This document shows, in pieces, positions 23,130 through 34,076 of a stretch of DNA of 64,000 nt (position 1 is its first letter; each line of letters begins with the position of its first letter). Source of the stretch: Raphanus sativus. Taxonomy: Eukaryota > Streptophyta > Magnoliopsida > Brassicales > Brassicaceae. The stretch lies in assembly GCF_000801105.2 (NCBI RefSeq), contig NC_079512.1:1488263-1552262 (forward strand), written 5' to 3'. The notes beneath the pieces were generated by a model, which saw only the letters and a program-made list of their open reading frames with translations, did no database searches and was not told the DNA's origin. The translations under genes were made by a program, and so were the position numbers.

Positions 23130-23650
23130 AACTTTCATTTATAAGGGGTTATAAACATAATTGATAAAGTTTATACACCATTATAAATGATTATAAAATA
23201 ATTTATAAGAGTATGTAAAATTTCTGAAGCGGTGGAGCCTTGCTTGCTGTCCGTATGTGCCTCAGAATCTGCCAAGTATCATCATCTCTTTACGACGCCT
23301 GCACGTGTTCTTTAGTTTTATGAATTTAATATTGTGTATCAAAGTGTTGAGCTTTAAGCCGAAAGAGTTTAAAGATGTTTATAAAGATTTTATATCGAAT
23401 TTATAAGGGTTTATAAAGGGTTTAAATAAGTTTATAAAATGTTTATATAAGATCTGTAAGAGTTTATAAAAGGTTTTAATGGAGTTTGAAGAGTCTATAT
23501 AGGGTTTATATAAAAATATAAAGGTTTCTAAAACCATTTAAATATTTATGTCACTATTTATAAATGCTTATAAAACCATTTATGAACCATTTATAAATTT
23601 TATAAGAGCTTATAATACCATTTATGAACCATTTATAAATTTTATAAGAG
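23130..23650. repeat. TTTATAA-rich degenerate array, part 2
   Basis: Same word usage as 22085-22690. It includes a near-exact repeat of about 45 bp around 23580 and 23625 (ACCATTTATGAACCATTTAT). Confidence 0.75.
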
Positions 23651-24493
23651 CTCAAATCTTCAGAGCTATCCTCCTCTTCTCTGCTAGCTTCTTTCGGATC
23701 CTTTGGTTTGCTCTCTGTTTTCTCATCCTTGGACTTCTTGCCGGACTTGGAAGCAGGAGCAGCTTTAGACTTGCTGGAACCAGCTCCACCACCCCTGAAT
23801 CAAAAACAATATTTGCTTATCAGTATAAGAACTTTTTAGAGAATTTTCAACAACTTTTTGACATATTTGCTTTTAATTTGAGTTACTTTTTCCCCGACGG
23901 TTGCTTGGCAGTCTTAGCTTTCTTTCTCTGGGCCTGCATGCACAAGAAAATACCAAACTCATCTCAAAGAGCATCATATCGATCACATTTAGATATTCTT
24001 TCTAGTGCCACATAAACACTGGAACTAGAGTCTAGAGAAGTAACACTTACTCTGTGGAGGCTTCTTTCTCATGACCCGTCTGATCAGCAGTTTCTTCACT
24101 CTGCTGACAGAAAATGTAAGTAACATCAGAGCGAAGAACGAAAAAAAATAAGTCAGAGATGAATGAAATACAATGCCCCACCTCTGTTTCTGATTCATCC
24201 AGAAAATGCCACTTCTGTGTCTTAAGATTCAAGATTTCTTGATCTCCATCATCGTAGATAACCTGAAAAACGAAGATAGCAACAACGTACAACAAATAAA
24301 ACATTCCATAAAATGCACTGTATCTAATTAAAAACATGTACAATCAATAGGCTAATGGGTCATTCCAATCAAAAGAAACGGAATAGACAATAGTTATTGA
24401 GTAAACTAATAAAACTGGGCTTACCAGATGTTTCTTCTTCGCAGAATCATATGAATCGACCACGAGTCCTCTGTTTAACCCCGAAACCACACT
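23650..24493 (-). pseudogene. captured fragment of a PDS5-like cohesion gene (Tudor region and C-terminus)
   Basis: Five exons can be followed on the minus strand, all with GT/AG borders and an open frame: 24425-24493 (GLNRGLVVDSYDSAKKKHL), 24182-24262 (VIYDDGDQEILNLKTQKW), about 24050-24103 (EETADQTGHEKEASTE), about 23890-23937 (AQRKKAKTAKQPSGKK) and 23650-23796 (Ser/Lys/Glu-rich tail). The Tudor-like YDDGDQE block and the KKKHL splice site match plant PDS5 cohesin-associated proteins. The N-terminal HEAT-repeat body is missing, so this is a fragment inside the Mutator-like element rather than a gene, yet its reading frame is unbroken. Confidence 0.7.
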
Positions 24494-24963
24494 CTGCAAC
24501 CCACACAACATCATAATCACAAAAGAGATTCTTCAAATTTTAATTGAATCAGCCTCACTCACCAGCAACTTGAGTTTCAGCGATTTGATTCCTTTGCTAT
24601 CTCCCGATGTCTCCGGTTCGCGAAAGGAGACCTCCCCGACGGTTGATTTCACGATGAGGCTTCTCTTTTCAGGTGTAGTGAAGATTAAACGAGACGATCT
24701 CAGAGTGGCGATGAGCACCAGATCTCGTCGGACGTTAGTGTCGCCGATTCTCGTCGTTGGAGTCGTCAATTCTCGTCGTCGGAGTCGCCATAAACTTCAA
24801 TAACTTGTCCGACAAAGAAGAATAGAGATCGATGATGAGGATATGTTTGATTTAATAAATCAGGGGTAGGATAGTACTTTATCTTATAAAATTTTAATGG
24901 TAAAGTTGGTTAGTGTAGTTTTGAAAAGTGGTATCATGAAAGTGGTATTAGTGGCAATTTCCC

Positions 24964-25491
24964 AAAACTAAGTCCGGAAGCAATATCTATTTATTTTAAT
25001 ATATTCTACGCAACCCCAATTTTCTAGAAATAAGTCCTAACATATGATTATTTTTAATATATGAACTTAATAATCCGAACAACTATTTTGATGGAAAAAA
25101 CTATTTTTTATGCATATGATTCTCAATTGCATGATATCAAGGGTTTATGTGACCATATATACAAATATGAAGAAGGAAGATGTTGTGTATGGTTCCACTT
25201 CTACGACAATTATACTTGGGCAAGTTCCAGAGTTTTGTAATGCAATGAGCTGCAGTTAACAGATCTTTAAGTCACATATAGTCAAAATCATTGTCTTTAA
25301 GCTAACCTCAGCTCAAGAAGCACACTACGTTTTCCACCAAACCTTGCAAACTACCATGGCCAAATGGTTCAAAAGAATACAAAAATTAATATCCAAGCGT
25401 CCCATTAAGTATAAGTGGGGAAATTGTTTTCCATTCCTACATTTTCATGATCTCATATAAGTTGTTAGCTTTAATTTAGTGAAAGAATATA
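24964..25491. other. AT-rich spacer, no gene seen
   Basis: Nothing recognisable on either strand. Confidence 0.4.
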
Positions 25492-26217
25492 GAAAAAATT
25501 GCCAAAAGAGAACATAAAAACAACTACATTGTCCCTTTGCCATAAATCACTTTTTGGTCTGTTTTGGACTTAGATACCCCTGAATAACTTTAGAAAATCA
25601 TATCAATTATTTTAACAGTCAGAAAAATATGGAAAAATAATCAAACTGTATATAAACAAGTAACTATCATATGAAAAATAATTTTATAGACTAAATATTA
25701 TTATATCAAAATATCATACTTTGATCTACGGACAGAAGAAAACTTAATCTACCAACTACGGGCCGTAGATAGTATATTCATTAAATAACTTAGTTATCTA
25801 CATCTGGTAGAACAATTATATCTACCATTGTACACTTCTCTACCATTGTACACTTCTCTACGATGGTAGAGAAGTGTACAATGGTAGATATAATTGTTCT
25901 ACCAGATGTAGATAACTAAGTTATTTAATGAATATACTATCTACGGCCCGTAGTTGGTAGATTAAGTTTTCTTCTGTCCGTAGATCAAAGTATGATATTT
26001 TGATATAATAATATTTAGTCTATAAAATTATTTTTCATATGATAGTTACTTGTTTATATACAGTTTGATTATTTTTCCATATTTTTCTGACTGTTAAAAT
26101 AATTGATATGATTTTCTAAAGTTATTCAGGGGTATCTAAGTCCAAAACAGACCAAAAAGTGATTTATGGCAAAGGGACAATGTAGTTGTTTTTATGTTCT
26201 CTTTTGGCAATTTTTTC
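25492..26217. repeat. 726-bp palindrome with 353-bp arms
   Basis: 25492-25844 is, as far as I can check by eye, the exact reverse complement of 25865-26217; the 20-bp spacer (25845-25864) itself extends a smaller hairpin through ACACTTCTCTACGATGG. Ends read GAAAAAATTGCCAAAAGAG, similar to the subterminal sequence of Brassicaceae Mutator-like foldback elements, but no 9-bp target duplication is visible. If transcribed it would fold into a long perfect double strand. Confidence 0.9.
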
Positions 26218-26251
26218 ATAATTAATTAGATAAAAAAATGATTTGCAATAA

Positions 26252-26332
26252 GTCGCTTTGGCCGAGTGGTTAAGGTGTGTGCCTGCTAAGTACATGGGGT
26301 TTCCCCGCGAGAGTTCGATCTCTCAGGCGACG
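26252..26332 (+). tRNA. tRNA-Ser (GCT), with a shortened T-loop
   Basis: Acceptor stem GTCGCTT/AGGCGAC with discriminator G, anticodon GCT (CCTGCTAAG), and the long variable arm of a class II tRNA. Compared with the usual plant tRNA-Ser(GCT), the T-arm reads GAGAGTTCGATCTCTC: one A of the TTCGAAT loop is missing, and the D-arm has GGTGTG for GGCGTG. The T-rich Pol III stop follows (26339). It may be a non-functional copy. Confidence 0.8.
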
Positions 26333-26509
26333 TCCATCTTTTTTTTGTTTGTCTGAATCGGACATAACCGGAAAAGAAAAAAACCGAACATTAATCTCTC
26401 TCAAAATCGCTCGAAATCAAGTATATTGGTAATAGGTCCCAACTTCAAAACATAGCCCAAAAAAAAGGAAAAGACGGTCATCAAATTTCCTTTTCTGGTC
26501 AGTGGTAAG
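26333..26509 (+). promoter_or_regulatory. displaced upstream promoter of SKIP (inferred)
   Basis: Before the hAT insertion this sequence would have joined the SKIP TATA box at 33956. It contains GGTCCCAAC and TAGCCCAAAA, similar to site II/telo-box-associated GGCCCA words. This is inference from the hAT boundaries. Confidence 0.4.
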
Positions 26510-27054
26510 GTTTATAATAGGCCTGGGCGTATTATACTGAACCCGAAGCCCATACCTTAGCCCGAACCGAACTCGTGGGTCGGGATCGGTAACGGATCCG
26601 TTCAAAATACCGAATGGGTTTTTAAGGCCCAACATTTTGGACTACGGATCGGGTCGGTACTAAACCGATGTCCAAATTAGGTAACCGTTTGGACCGAGTA
26701 TTAAAGTCATGTCGCATATACTTACATTCATTATACAGTTTACACATATATTGAGAATCTCTTCGTTACCTGAGTTCTTTACAGCGGTGAGTAGGTTAGC
26801 GGTGAGGCGACGAACCCTAGTTTCGAAAAAGCAGCATCGATTGTTGATTTTCATCATTATGAAGCTCAAAATTGCTACTATAAATCATCTACCGTCTCCA
26901 TCTTGGGCTTCATCCGCCCATTCGAGAATCATTTCACAAGTATTGTCTCTCTCTTAATCTCTTTCTTCGACTTTTGTTCTGATTATACATCTCTAATGGT
27001 TTGTCTGTTTGATTATACATCTCTAACGGCTCGTTTATTTTTTATATATTACAG

Positions 27055-29490
27055 ATGGACTCAACATCAACTCTTGGCCAAGGTAACAGTAACATTGACA
27101 GTGAAGGAGAGATTCAGACACCGACAAGCGGCGGAAAGAGGAAAGAAACTCCACCAACTATTGAACCATCATCTCAACCGACCAAAGTGAAGCGTCTCCT
27201 CCCGACAAGATCAGATGTTTGGGAACATTACACAAGAATAAAAGAAGATCGAGATAGGTGTCAATGCAACCACTGCCAGAACACATTCTCCTGTCTCACA
27301 TCGTCAGGGACATCAAATTTGAAGCATCATCTTAGAGTATGCAAGAACCATCTTGCTTGGGAATCTGGACAGAAAAACACCCAGCCCGTTATTGATGATG
27401 CTGGGAAACTTAAGAAGGCAAAGGTGACTGAGACTCAGTTTAGGGAAGCTACCAATCAGCTGCTGGTGATGGGGCAATTGCCTTTAGCATTTGTTGAGAG
27501 TGCAGCATGAAAACATTTCGTAGACAAGGTAAATTCTCTGGTTCTCTAATTTGTATGTATATTTTGTTATCATTTCATAGACAAGGTAACTAATATAATT
27601 TGTCTGCTGTTTGTAGACCACTGTGTTCACTCCTCTTTCAAGAAGAACCGCAAGGAAAGACATTGTGAAGATGTATAATGAAAGGAAAGAAGCACTGAAG
27701 AAATGGTTCATAAGTAACAAGCAACGAGTATCTATGATTACAGATATTTGGGTGTCACCAACTACAGGTAATCCATGATCTCTGACTACATATAATAGAC
27801 ACCATTTTATTCTTTATCCGAAACTGATCATATGATTTTTTTATAAATTTATATAAGTGCGAGTTATATGGTGGTGACAGTGCACTTCATTGATTCTTCT
27901 TGGCGTCTCAAGAAGCTCATCATAGGATTCAAGCACATCACAGATCACAAAGGTCAGACTATATCAACTGTTCTTCTAGACTGTCTGTCCGAATGGGGAA
28001 TAGATAGGATTTTCTGCATAACGGTAGACAATGCTACGGCCAATACATCTGCTGTGAGGAAGTTTGAGAGTGTTTTCTGTATGGGGTCTGATGAGGCTTT
28101 TGTCTTAGATGGAGAGTTCTTACACTTGAGGTGCAGTGCTCATATTATTAACCTGATAGTTAGAGATGGAATGGCTGAAATAGATGAGAATGTTGTGGTT
28201 ATCCGCAATGCTATCTCCTACGTTAGATCTCACGCTAACAGGTTGAGTTCGTTTGAGCTGAAAGTTGAGGCGGGTAAGATTACAAGAGGAAGTTTGCCAC
28301 TGGACGTGAAGACAAGGTGGAACTCAACCTATCTAATGTTGACAACAGCTCAGAAGTTCAAAGTGGCTTTCGATAAAATGGAGGCAGAAGACAAGCTCTA
28401 CAATGATCACTTCTCGGAGCTTGAGAATGGAGTCAAAAGGGTAGGACCTCCTCAGCTAAGGGATTGGAATGCGGTGGACAAGCTGTGTCAGTTTCTTATG
28501 ATGTTCTACAACTCGACTTTGGTGGTTTCAGCTTCAACTTCACTCAACTTGCACAGATGCTATGGTGAGATAGTGACTATCGCGACCAACCTCAGAGATC
28601 TCTCTAGCAGCTATGATCCGGAATTGAAGTCAAAGGCGACAGAGATGATGAAGAAGTTTGACAAATACTGGGGTGGTGTGAAGAACATTAACATGATGCT
28701 AATTATGGCTACTGTGTTCGATCCTACAAGTAAGTTGGAGCTTGCGAAGATGTGTTTCGAGGAGATGTACGAGCTGGATACCATTGAGTACAAGGAGATG
28801 ATGGAGAAGTTGATCACTCTGTTGAGAAGCTTGTTCATGGAGTACAGTGCAAGGTATGGAGGCGGATCAGATCCAAATGACCAGGCATCTCAGTCATCCC
28901 AGCAAGTTCAGACTCAGTCTGTTGAGAGGATGCAGCTTGCTGCCGATTATGTGGGGTACAAGAGGATGGATGTTAGGTACAAGCAGAAAGTAAGTGAAAT
29001 GGGGGTTAGGGAAAAGAAGGATGAGTTGGAGACCTACCTTAGAGAAGCCGTGGAAACTCCTGACCTGATGATAGGAGTGGAGTACGATGTACTCTCATGG
29101 TGGAGAAAGCACCAGTCTAAGTTCCCTATTCTGTCTGAGATTGCTATGGATGTGTTAGCAATGCAGGTTTCATCTGTTGTGTCGGAGAGTGCTTTTAGCA
29201 CCAGTGGAAGGCTTCTTGAACCTCATAGGAGTTGTCTTACACATTACATGGTGGAGGTCCTAATGTGTACCGAGCAGTGGCTGAAGCAAGACATAAAGAT
29301 GGAGTCAAGAGTGCTTACAAATGCTCAAATACTTGCTGATCTAGAAGAAGTTGACAAGCTTGAAAGAGGTAATATCAATCTTTTCATTCTTCAATTCTTT
29401 TAGTACTTTGGCTGTTGTTTACTAAACGTTTTTGCTCTCTTTACAGAGTATGGGAACACAACAATTTCGGAGGAAGACAAAGCTACTTGA
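27055..29490 (+). pseudogene. hAT transposase, BED zinc-finger type (RICESLEEPER-like), with a nonsense codon
   Basis: Exon 1 (27055-27530, start straight after an AG acceptor in the leader) holds the BED finger: RCQCNHCQNTFSC...SNLKHHLRVC. Exon 2 (27617-27768) holds the first catalytic-type segment (MITDIWVSPTT). The long exon about 27860-29370 has TVDNATANTSAV and LRCSAHIINLIVRDG, the DUF4413-like middle, and the C-terminal hAT dimerisation region (FPILSEIAMDVLAMQ, SESAFSTSGRL). The last exon ends at 29490. At 27508-27510 the expected Trp codon (TGG) of AAWKHFVDK is TGA, and the acceptor before the third exon is unclear, so it is probably inactive, although the rest is open. Confidence 0.85.
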
Positions 29491-29639
29491 GACATGAAGC
29501 ATTAGAAGAGAAGTTCATGGCTTTTATCGGTTGAAGAATCTTGTTATCTGTTTTCATTTCAATGTGTGTTTGTTTTTTAAGGTTGCTATTTGTGTTCTGG
29601 TTTAAAACTTATGCTATCTATTTATATAAAGTACAGTTC

Positions 29640-30020
29640 AATCCCTTCTGGGCGCGCCACGTCAGATTCCACGTCATAAACATGAGCTCTTTTGTGTCGA
29701 CACGTCAGATCCGCATTATTTCACTAAAACGTGATTATATGGGTTCGGGCTTCGCGGTGGGCTTCATGCGCTTCTTCTACAGCCCATCGACCACAAGCTT
29801 CTACAGAAACCCTAATCAAATACTCTCTTTCATGTTCTTCGTCTCTTCTCGATCGACGGAAACGGTGACGATCCAATATCTGTAACGGAAGGCGTTGTGG
29901 AACTCAACCTATTAAAAGGTTAGCCTTCAACCCTTTAGCACCATCCTCACAATTCCTAATATTTCTAACCCATCAATCGTTCTCTCTGATTTGCAGGCTT
30001 GCCGCTGTTCTTCAACAATC
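29640..30020 (+). promoter_or_regulatory. captured promoter and leader of the VDAC copy
   Basis: Starts right after the transposase 3' end. It contains two CACGTCAGATTCC-like words, GGGCTTC and AGCCCATC words, GAAACCCTAATC and a leader intron ending TTTGCAG (29998), as expected for a housekeeping promoter copied with its gene. Confidence 0.45.
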
Positions 30021-31539
30021 ATGGGTAGGTTCAAGACTCTACACTGAGATGGAAAAAAGGCCAGAGGTATTCAGAAACAAACATTGTCACGGTTAATGAG
30101 CTTCTTCTGATTCGTTTCTGTGATGATTAGTCTTTGTTAAGGTTTCTTATTGAAAGTCAGGAACTCCCTTTCTTACTCCTATAAGTCTATCTCATCAAAG
30201 GTAATCAGGAAACTCCATTCTTCGATACCATCGACAATAAGACATGTGATTGATTCTCCTCTGTTTTTTTTTTTTTTGCTTTCTCCGCTTCTTTTTCGTC
30301 TTTTGAAATTGTGGGTTGTTTTAATTGGTGTTTGATATGCTTAAATTTTGATCCATTTACTCGGCTTTAATCACTTTGGATTCTGTTACTTTGAAATTGC
30401 AGGAGATGGGTTCTGCGAGAAAAGAGTACGAGTTTCTGAGTGAGATTGGGTTAAGCTCTCACAACCTTGGAAACCACGTTGGTGGTAAACGGCTAAGAAA
30501 CGGACCTGTTGTTTCCACATTGAATCCTGCTAAGTTGATGTTCTTTTTCTGTGTGCTGTGATGATTTTTGTTGGCAAACATTACAAGTGGAACAAACACG
30601 GGAGATTTGTTTGTGTGTGATGTAGCTACCAAGTCAAAAACAAGAACTTCACTGCTAATATCAATGTTGCCTCTGATTCTTCTGTAAGCAACCATCATCT
30701 CATATATTATATTTAGAGATCATACAAGCTTTGCTTTTGACATGTCACTTTATGTTTTTATTTCAGATCCTTACCACTATCACCTATGATTAGGATATCC
30801 CTGGATTGAAGGCAATCATTGTTAGCGCCAAGGTGCCTGACTAGAAATCTGCCAAGGTAAAAAACATAACTTTCATTTAAAGTTCATTATATAGTTCTGT
30901 TATGTTGTGGAATCTGTTTAACGAACCATTGTTTGTGTTTGTTCTCAGGTTGAGCTACAAAATCTGCACCCACATGCAGGCATCTGCACCAGTGTTGGAT
31001 TTACATCTAACCCCGTTGTCAACTTATCCAGTGTGATTGGGACCAGTCTGTTGGCTCTTGGTACAGATGTGTCTTTCGACACACAATCTGGCAACTTCAA
31101 ACATTTCAATGCTGGTGTGATTTTCAGTAAGGATGATTTGGTTGCTTCTTTTACTCTGTAAGTGTCTGAACTTGAATAATTCAATCTATACTTTCTATTT
31201 TTGGGGTTTGATCTTTTCTTGAGTTGTGTTTTGTTTAACAGGAATGACAAAGGTGAGAGATTGGATGCACCGTACTACCACGTGGTGAACCCACAGTGGT
31301 TGGAGCTGAGGTGAACTACAACTTGAAGAGCCAGGTGAACTCGATAACCGTGAGAGCTCAGCACGCTCTTAGACCCATTGACAGCAGTGAAGGCACGAGT
31401 GAACAATGCAGGTATAGCCAACGCGCTGATCCAACACGAGTGGCGTCCAAAGTCGTTCATCACCATCTCCGGAGAGGTTTACTCTAAGGCCATTGAGAAG
31501 AGAGTTAAGGTTGGGTTTGCTCTCGCTCTCAAGCCTTGA
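30021..31539 (+). pseudogene. VDAC (mitochondrial outer-membrane porin) gene copy, broken
   Basis: Exons and introns are both retained. Readable porin segments: LYTEMEKR near 30040, TNTGDLFVCDVATKSK near 30600, LTTITYD and GLKAII near 30780, the block from VELQNLHPHAGICTSVGF (30950) to FSKDDLVASFTL (31158) without a break, and NDKGERLDAPYYHVVNP (31242), ending VGFALALKP and a stop at 31537. Damage: in-frame TAG after TITYD and after AKVPD, a lost base in the CAAAAACAAGAAC exon, and a frameshift after VVNP. VDACs pass metabolites across the mitochondrial outer membrane; this copy cannot. Lying inside a hAT element with exons, introns and promoter, it is a DNA-level capture. Confidence 0.85.
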
Positions 31540-31980
31540 GAGAAGAAGAAATCCAAATGTCTTCTAATCTTTTCGAACTAATCTTTGTCTATTATTTTTT
31601 CTTTTAAAATTGTGAATTTCTTTTCTGTTATGCAAACTAAGAAGTAAAAAAAAAACTATGAAAAGATCGTCTTTGAAAACGAATCATACAAGTCCCTTCA
31701 CATTAATATAATTTTAAAAACTCCTGCTTAAATGAATGAGTACAACCTTATAAAAGTTTGGATGATATAGTTTATTTGATAAAGGTTTTAACAAAACATG
31801 TGTATACTTAAATAATCAATTCTAGATTGTTATGTTATTTTACTAAATTTAGAAAAAAAATTGTAAATAGATTCGTTTTTATTATCTAAATCAATAGGTT
31901 TTAAAATGTATAGAAAAGTACCAACACATTCAAAAATAAATATATAAGAATGAGAAATAATTCATAATGTATGTATTGAA

Positions 31981-33558
31981 CTAGGTGTTTTGCCCGCACA
32001 TGCGGGCTTGATCGTCTTACAAATATTTTATTAGTTTATATTTTATTAGTTCAAAAACCAGCATGATAATTTATTATTTATGTTTTCAAAAAAAAAAAAA
32101 AACAAACATCAAGCTATATATATATATATATTACAATAACATTTCATTAAATAATATATGTTTATAATTGTGTTAATATTTTAAAAGAAAACATTCATAT
32201 GTTAGAAATATTTTACAAAATATATTTATACAAAATGGTTTTAGTTGGTTAATATTTAATTATAAATAGTTTATATGTTATTTAATATTTTTATAATTTT
32301 AAATAAATTTTAAGATAACAACACAATATATAAGAACTATCCTATTAAAAAATTCTAATATTATTAATAAAAAATATTTTTTAAATATATAATTAGTTAT
32401 ATATAAAATTCATTAATATTGACTTTAGCCACTTAATTATTATAAATTGTTTATCTTATTTTAAGTTTTATAATTAAAGTTTTTTTTAAGTTAACAACAA
32501 AATACATAAGAATTATCTTATTAAAAATTAATAAAATTAAAAAATCAATATTTATTTTAACCACTTAATTATTATAAATTTTTATGTCTAATTTTCAACT
32601 TTTTAATCGAAAAATGTTTTTAAGATAACAACACAATATATAATAAATATTTTACTTTTAAAAATAAATAATATTATTAATAAATTTCTTTTTGATTATA
32701 TAATTAATTATACATATAATACATAATTCATTAAAGATATCATCAATTTTGACCACTCTAACTTTTAACGTGAGAGCTCAATTGCGAAAAATCAATTTTA
32801 ATTATATAATTAATTATATTTAAAATTCATTAAAGGTAATATTGATTTTAAACACTTATTTTTTATAAATTGTTTTATATCTTATTTTAATTTTTATAAT
32901 TGAAAAATATTTTAAGATAACAACAAAATACATAAGAATTATCTTATTTTTTTAAATAAATAATATTATTAATAAATTTCGTTTTTGATTATATAATTAA
33001 TTATATATTTAATCGAACTCGCAAATAATAGGATAGATATCAACTGCAGTGACAAGTATTTTTTATTTTTTAATTTTCTAATAAAAATATAACAAACACT
33101 AAAAATATAAAATAGTTACATAAATTAAAAAATAAAATATTTTTATTAGTTTATTAAACCTTTGATTTCTAATAAGAACAACGTAAATAATAGTAAAAAT
33201 TAAAATTATTTTTAGTTTAGAGCAAACTGCATATTTTTACACGTATATAAAAATACAGTATATCTTTAATTGATCGTCACTTACTTAAAAAAGATTAATA
33301 TAGACAAATATAAGTTAATAACAACACTAACTACAATAACTGAAGTTAAAACAAATATTTTGTATCGTTTATTAATAACTGTCTCAAACTGATATCATTT
33401 ATTTTTTTTATACTATTTATATGATGTTATATGATCCTTTTTTTATCATACATCTTTTGCAAATGTAAACCTAAACCACAAACTATAAAATTATACAAAA
33501 AGTAATAATATAGATTATAAATAAAATATATCCCGCCCGTAGGGCGGGTTGACCCTAG
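31981..33558. mobile_element. two Helitron 3' ends in opposite orientation around an AT-rich repeat block
   Basis: Left end, minus strand: CTAG (31981-31984) and hairpin GCCCGCA-CA-TGCGGGC (31992-32007). Right end, plus strand: hairpin CCCGCCC-GTA-GGGCGGG (33532-33548), then TTGACCCTAG ending at 33558. The minus-strand element may start at about 33514 (ATCTATATTATTAC). Between them, AAGATAACAACACAATATATAA and its variants recur near 32312, 32490, 32621 and 32914. Confidence 0.7.
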
Positions 33559-33955
33559 TCTTATCTATTTTAAGTTTGTGTCGGATTGAGTTTGTTATGG
33601 TTTAAAACTTATGCTATTTGCTATTTTTAATGTCTTATGTTTTCAATGGATAACTTCGGATTTGTATGGTTATTTTCGGTTAAATCTGGTTTACTTCGAT
33701 TATATTTGGTTTGTCTCAGTTCTTTGTTTTTTTTTGGTTAAAATCCGTAACCGAACCGAATCCAATATGTTGTCCGGTTTATGCGGGTTTTGAAAATTAA
33801 AACCGGACCGATCCGAATCCGGTTTGTTCCGAACCGACCCCATACCAAAAGTCTCCAAATACCGAATGGTTCTTATTTTCTATGATCCGAAAACCCGAAC
33901 ACCCGATTACACCGAACCGAACCCGATCGGGGGACCGAACAAGGCCCAGGCCTAG

Positions 33956-33964
33956 TTTATAAAT
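33956..33964 (+). promoter_or_regulatory. probable TATA box of SKIP, overlapping the hAT target-site duplication
   Basis: TTTATAAATAG overlaps the right-hand 8-bp duplicate GTTTATAA (33955-33962) and lies 121 bp before the SKIP ATG, a usual plant spacing for a leader of about 90 bases. Confidence 0.6.
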
Positions 33965-34076
33965 AGAGATTTGGTGGTCGAATCCAATATTCATCCAAGC
34001 GTTAAAACCCTAATTTTCGAGAGCCATCTGTGTGTGAGTTCTTGTACGCAGACGTTGCTATACTCACACTACTGTT

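Larger units (their letters stand above)
20628..24963. mobile_element. Mutator-like element carrying gene fragments (Pack-MULE-like), 4.3 kb
   Basis: The right end read inward starts GGGAAATTGCCACTAATACC and then has TACCACTTTTCAAAACTACA; the left end has related words (ACCACCAAAACACTAAA, TACCACAATTCAACTATACC). Both flanks then enter related short-repeat DNA of GGCGACGA/ACTCCGGCGA type in inverted orientation (20890-21015 and 24700-24790). The centre holds a PPR-gene fragment, TTTATAA-rich arrays and a PDS5-like fragment on the opposite strand. No transposase was found and no target-site duplication could be fixed, so the left boundary is approximate. Confidence 0.55.
26518..33954. mobile_element. 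7.4-kb hAT element with perfect 8-bp target-site duplication
   Basis: Terminal inverted repeats TAGGCCTGGGC (26518-26528) and GCCCAGGCCTA (33944-33954) are flanked by GTTTATAA on both sides (26510-26517, 33955-33962). It contains a hAT transposase gene (27055-29490), a VDAC porin gene copy with its own upstream region (about 29640-31539) and Helitron termini (31981-33558). The subterminal DNA is rich in CCGAACC/TTCGGGT words, usual for this group. Confidence 0.85.
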
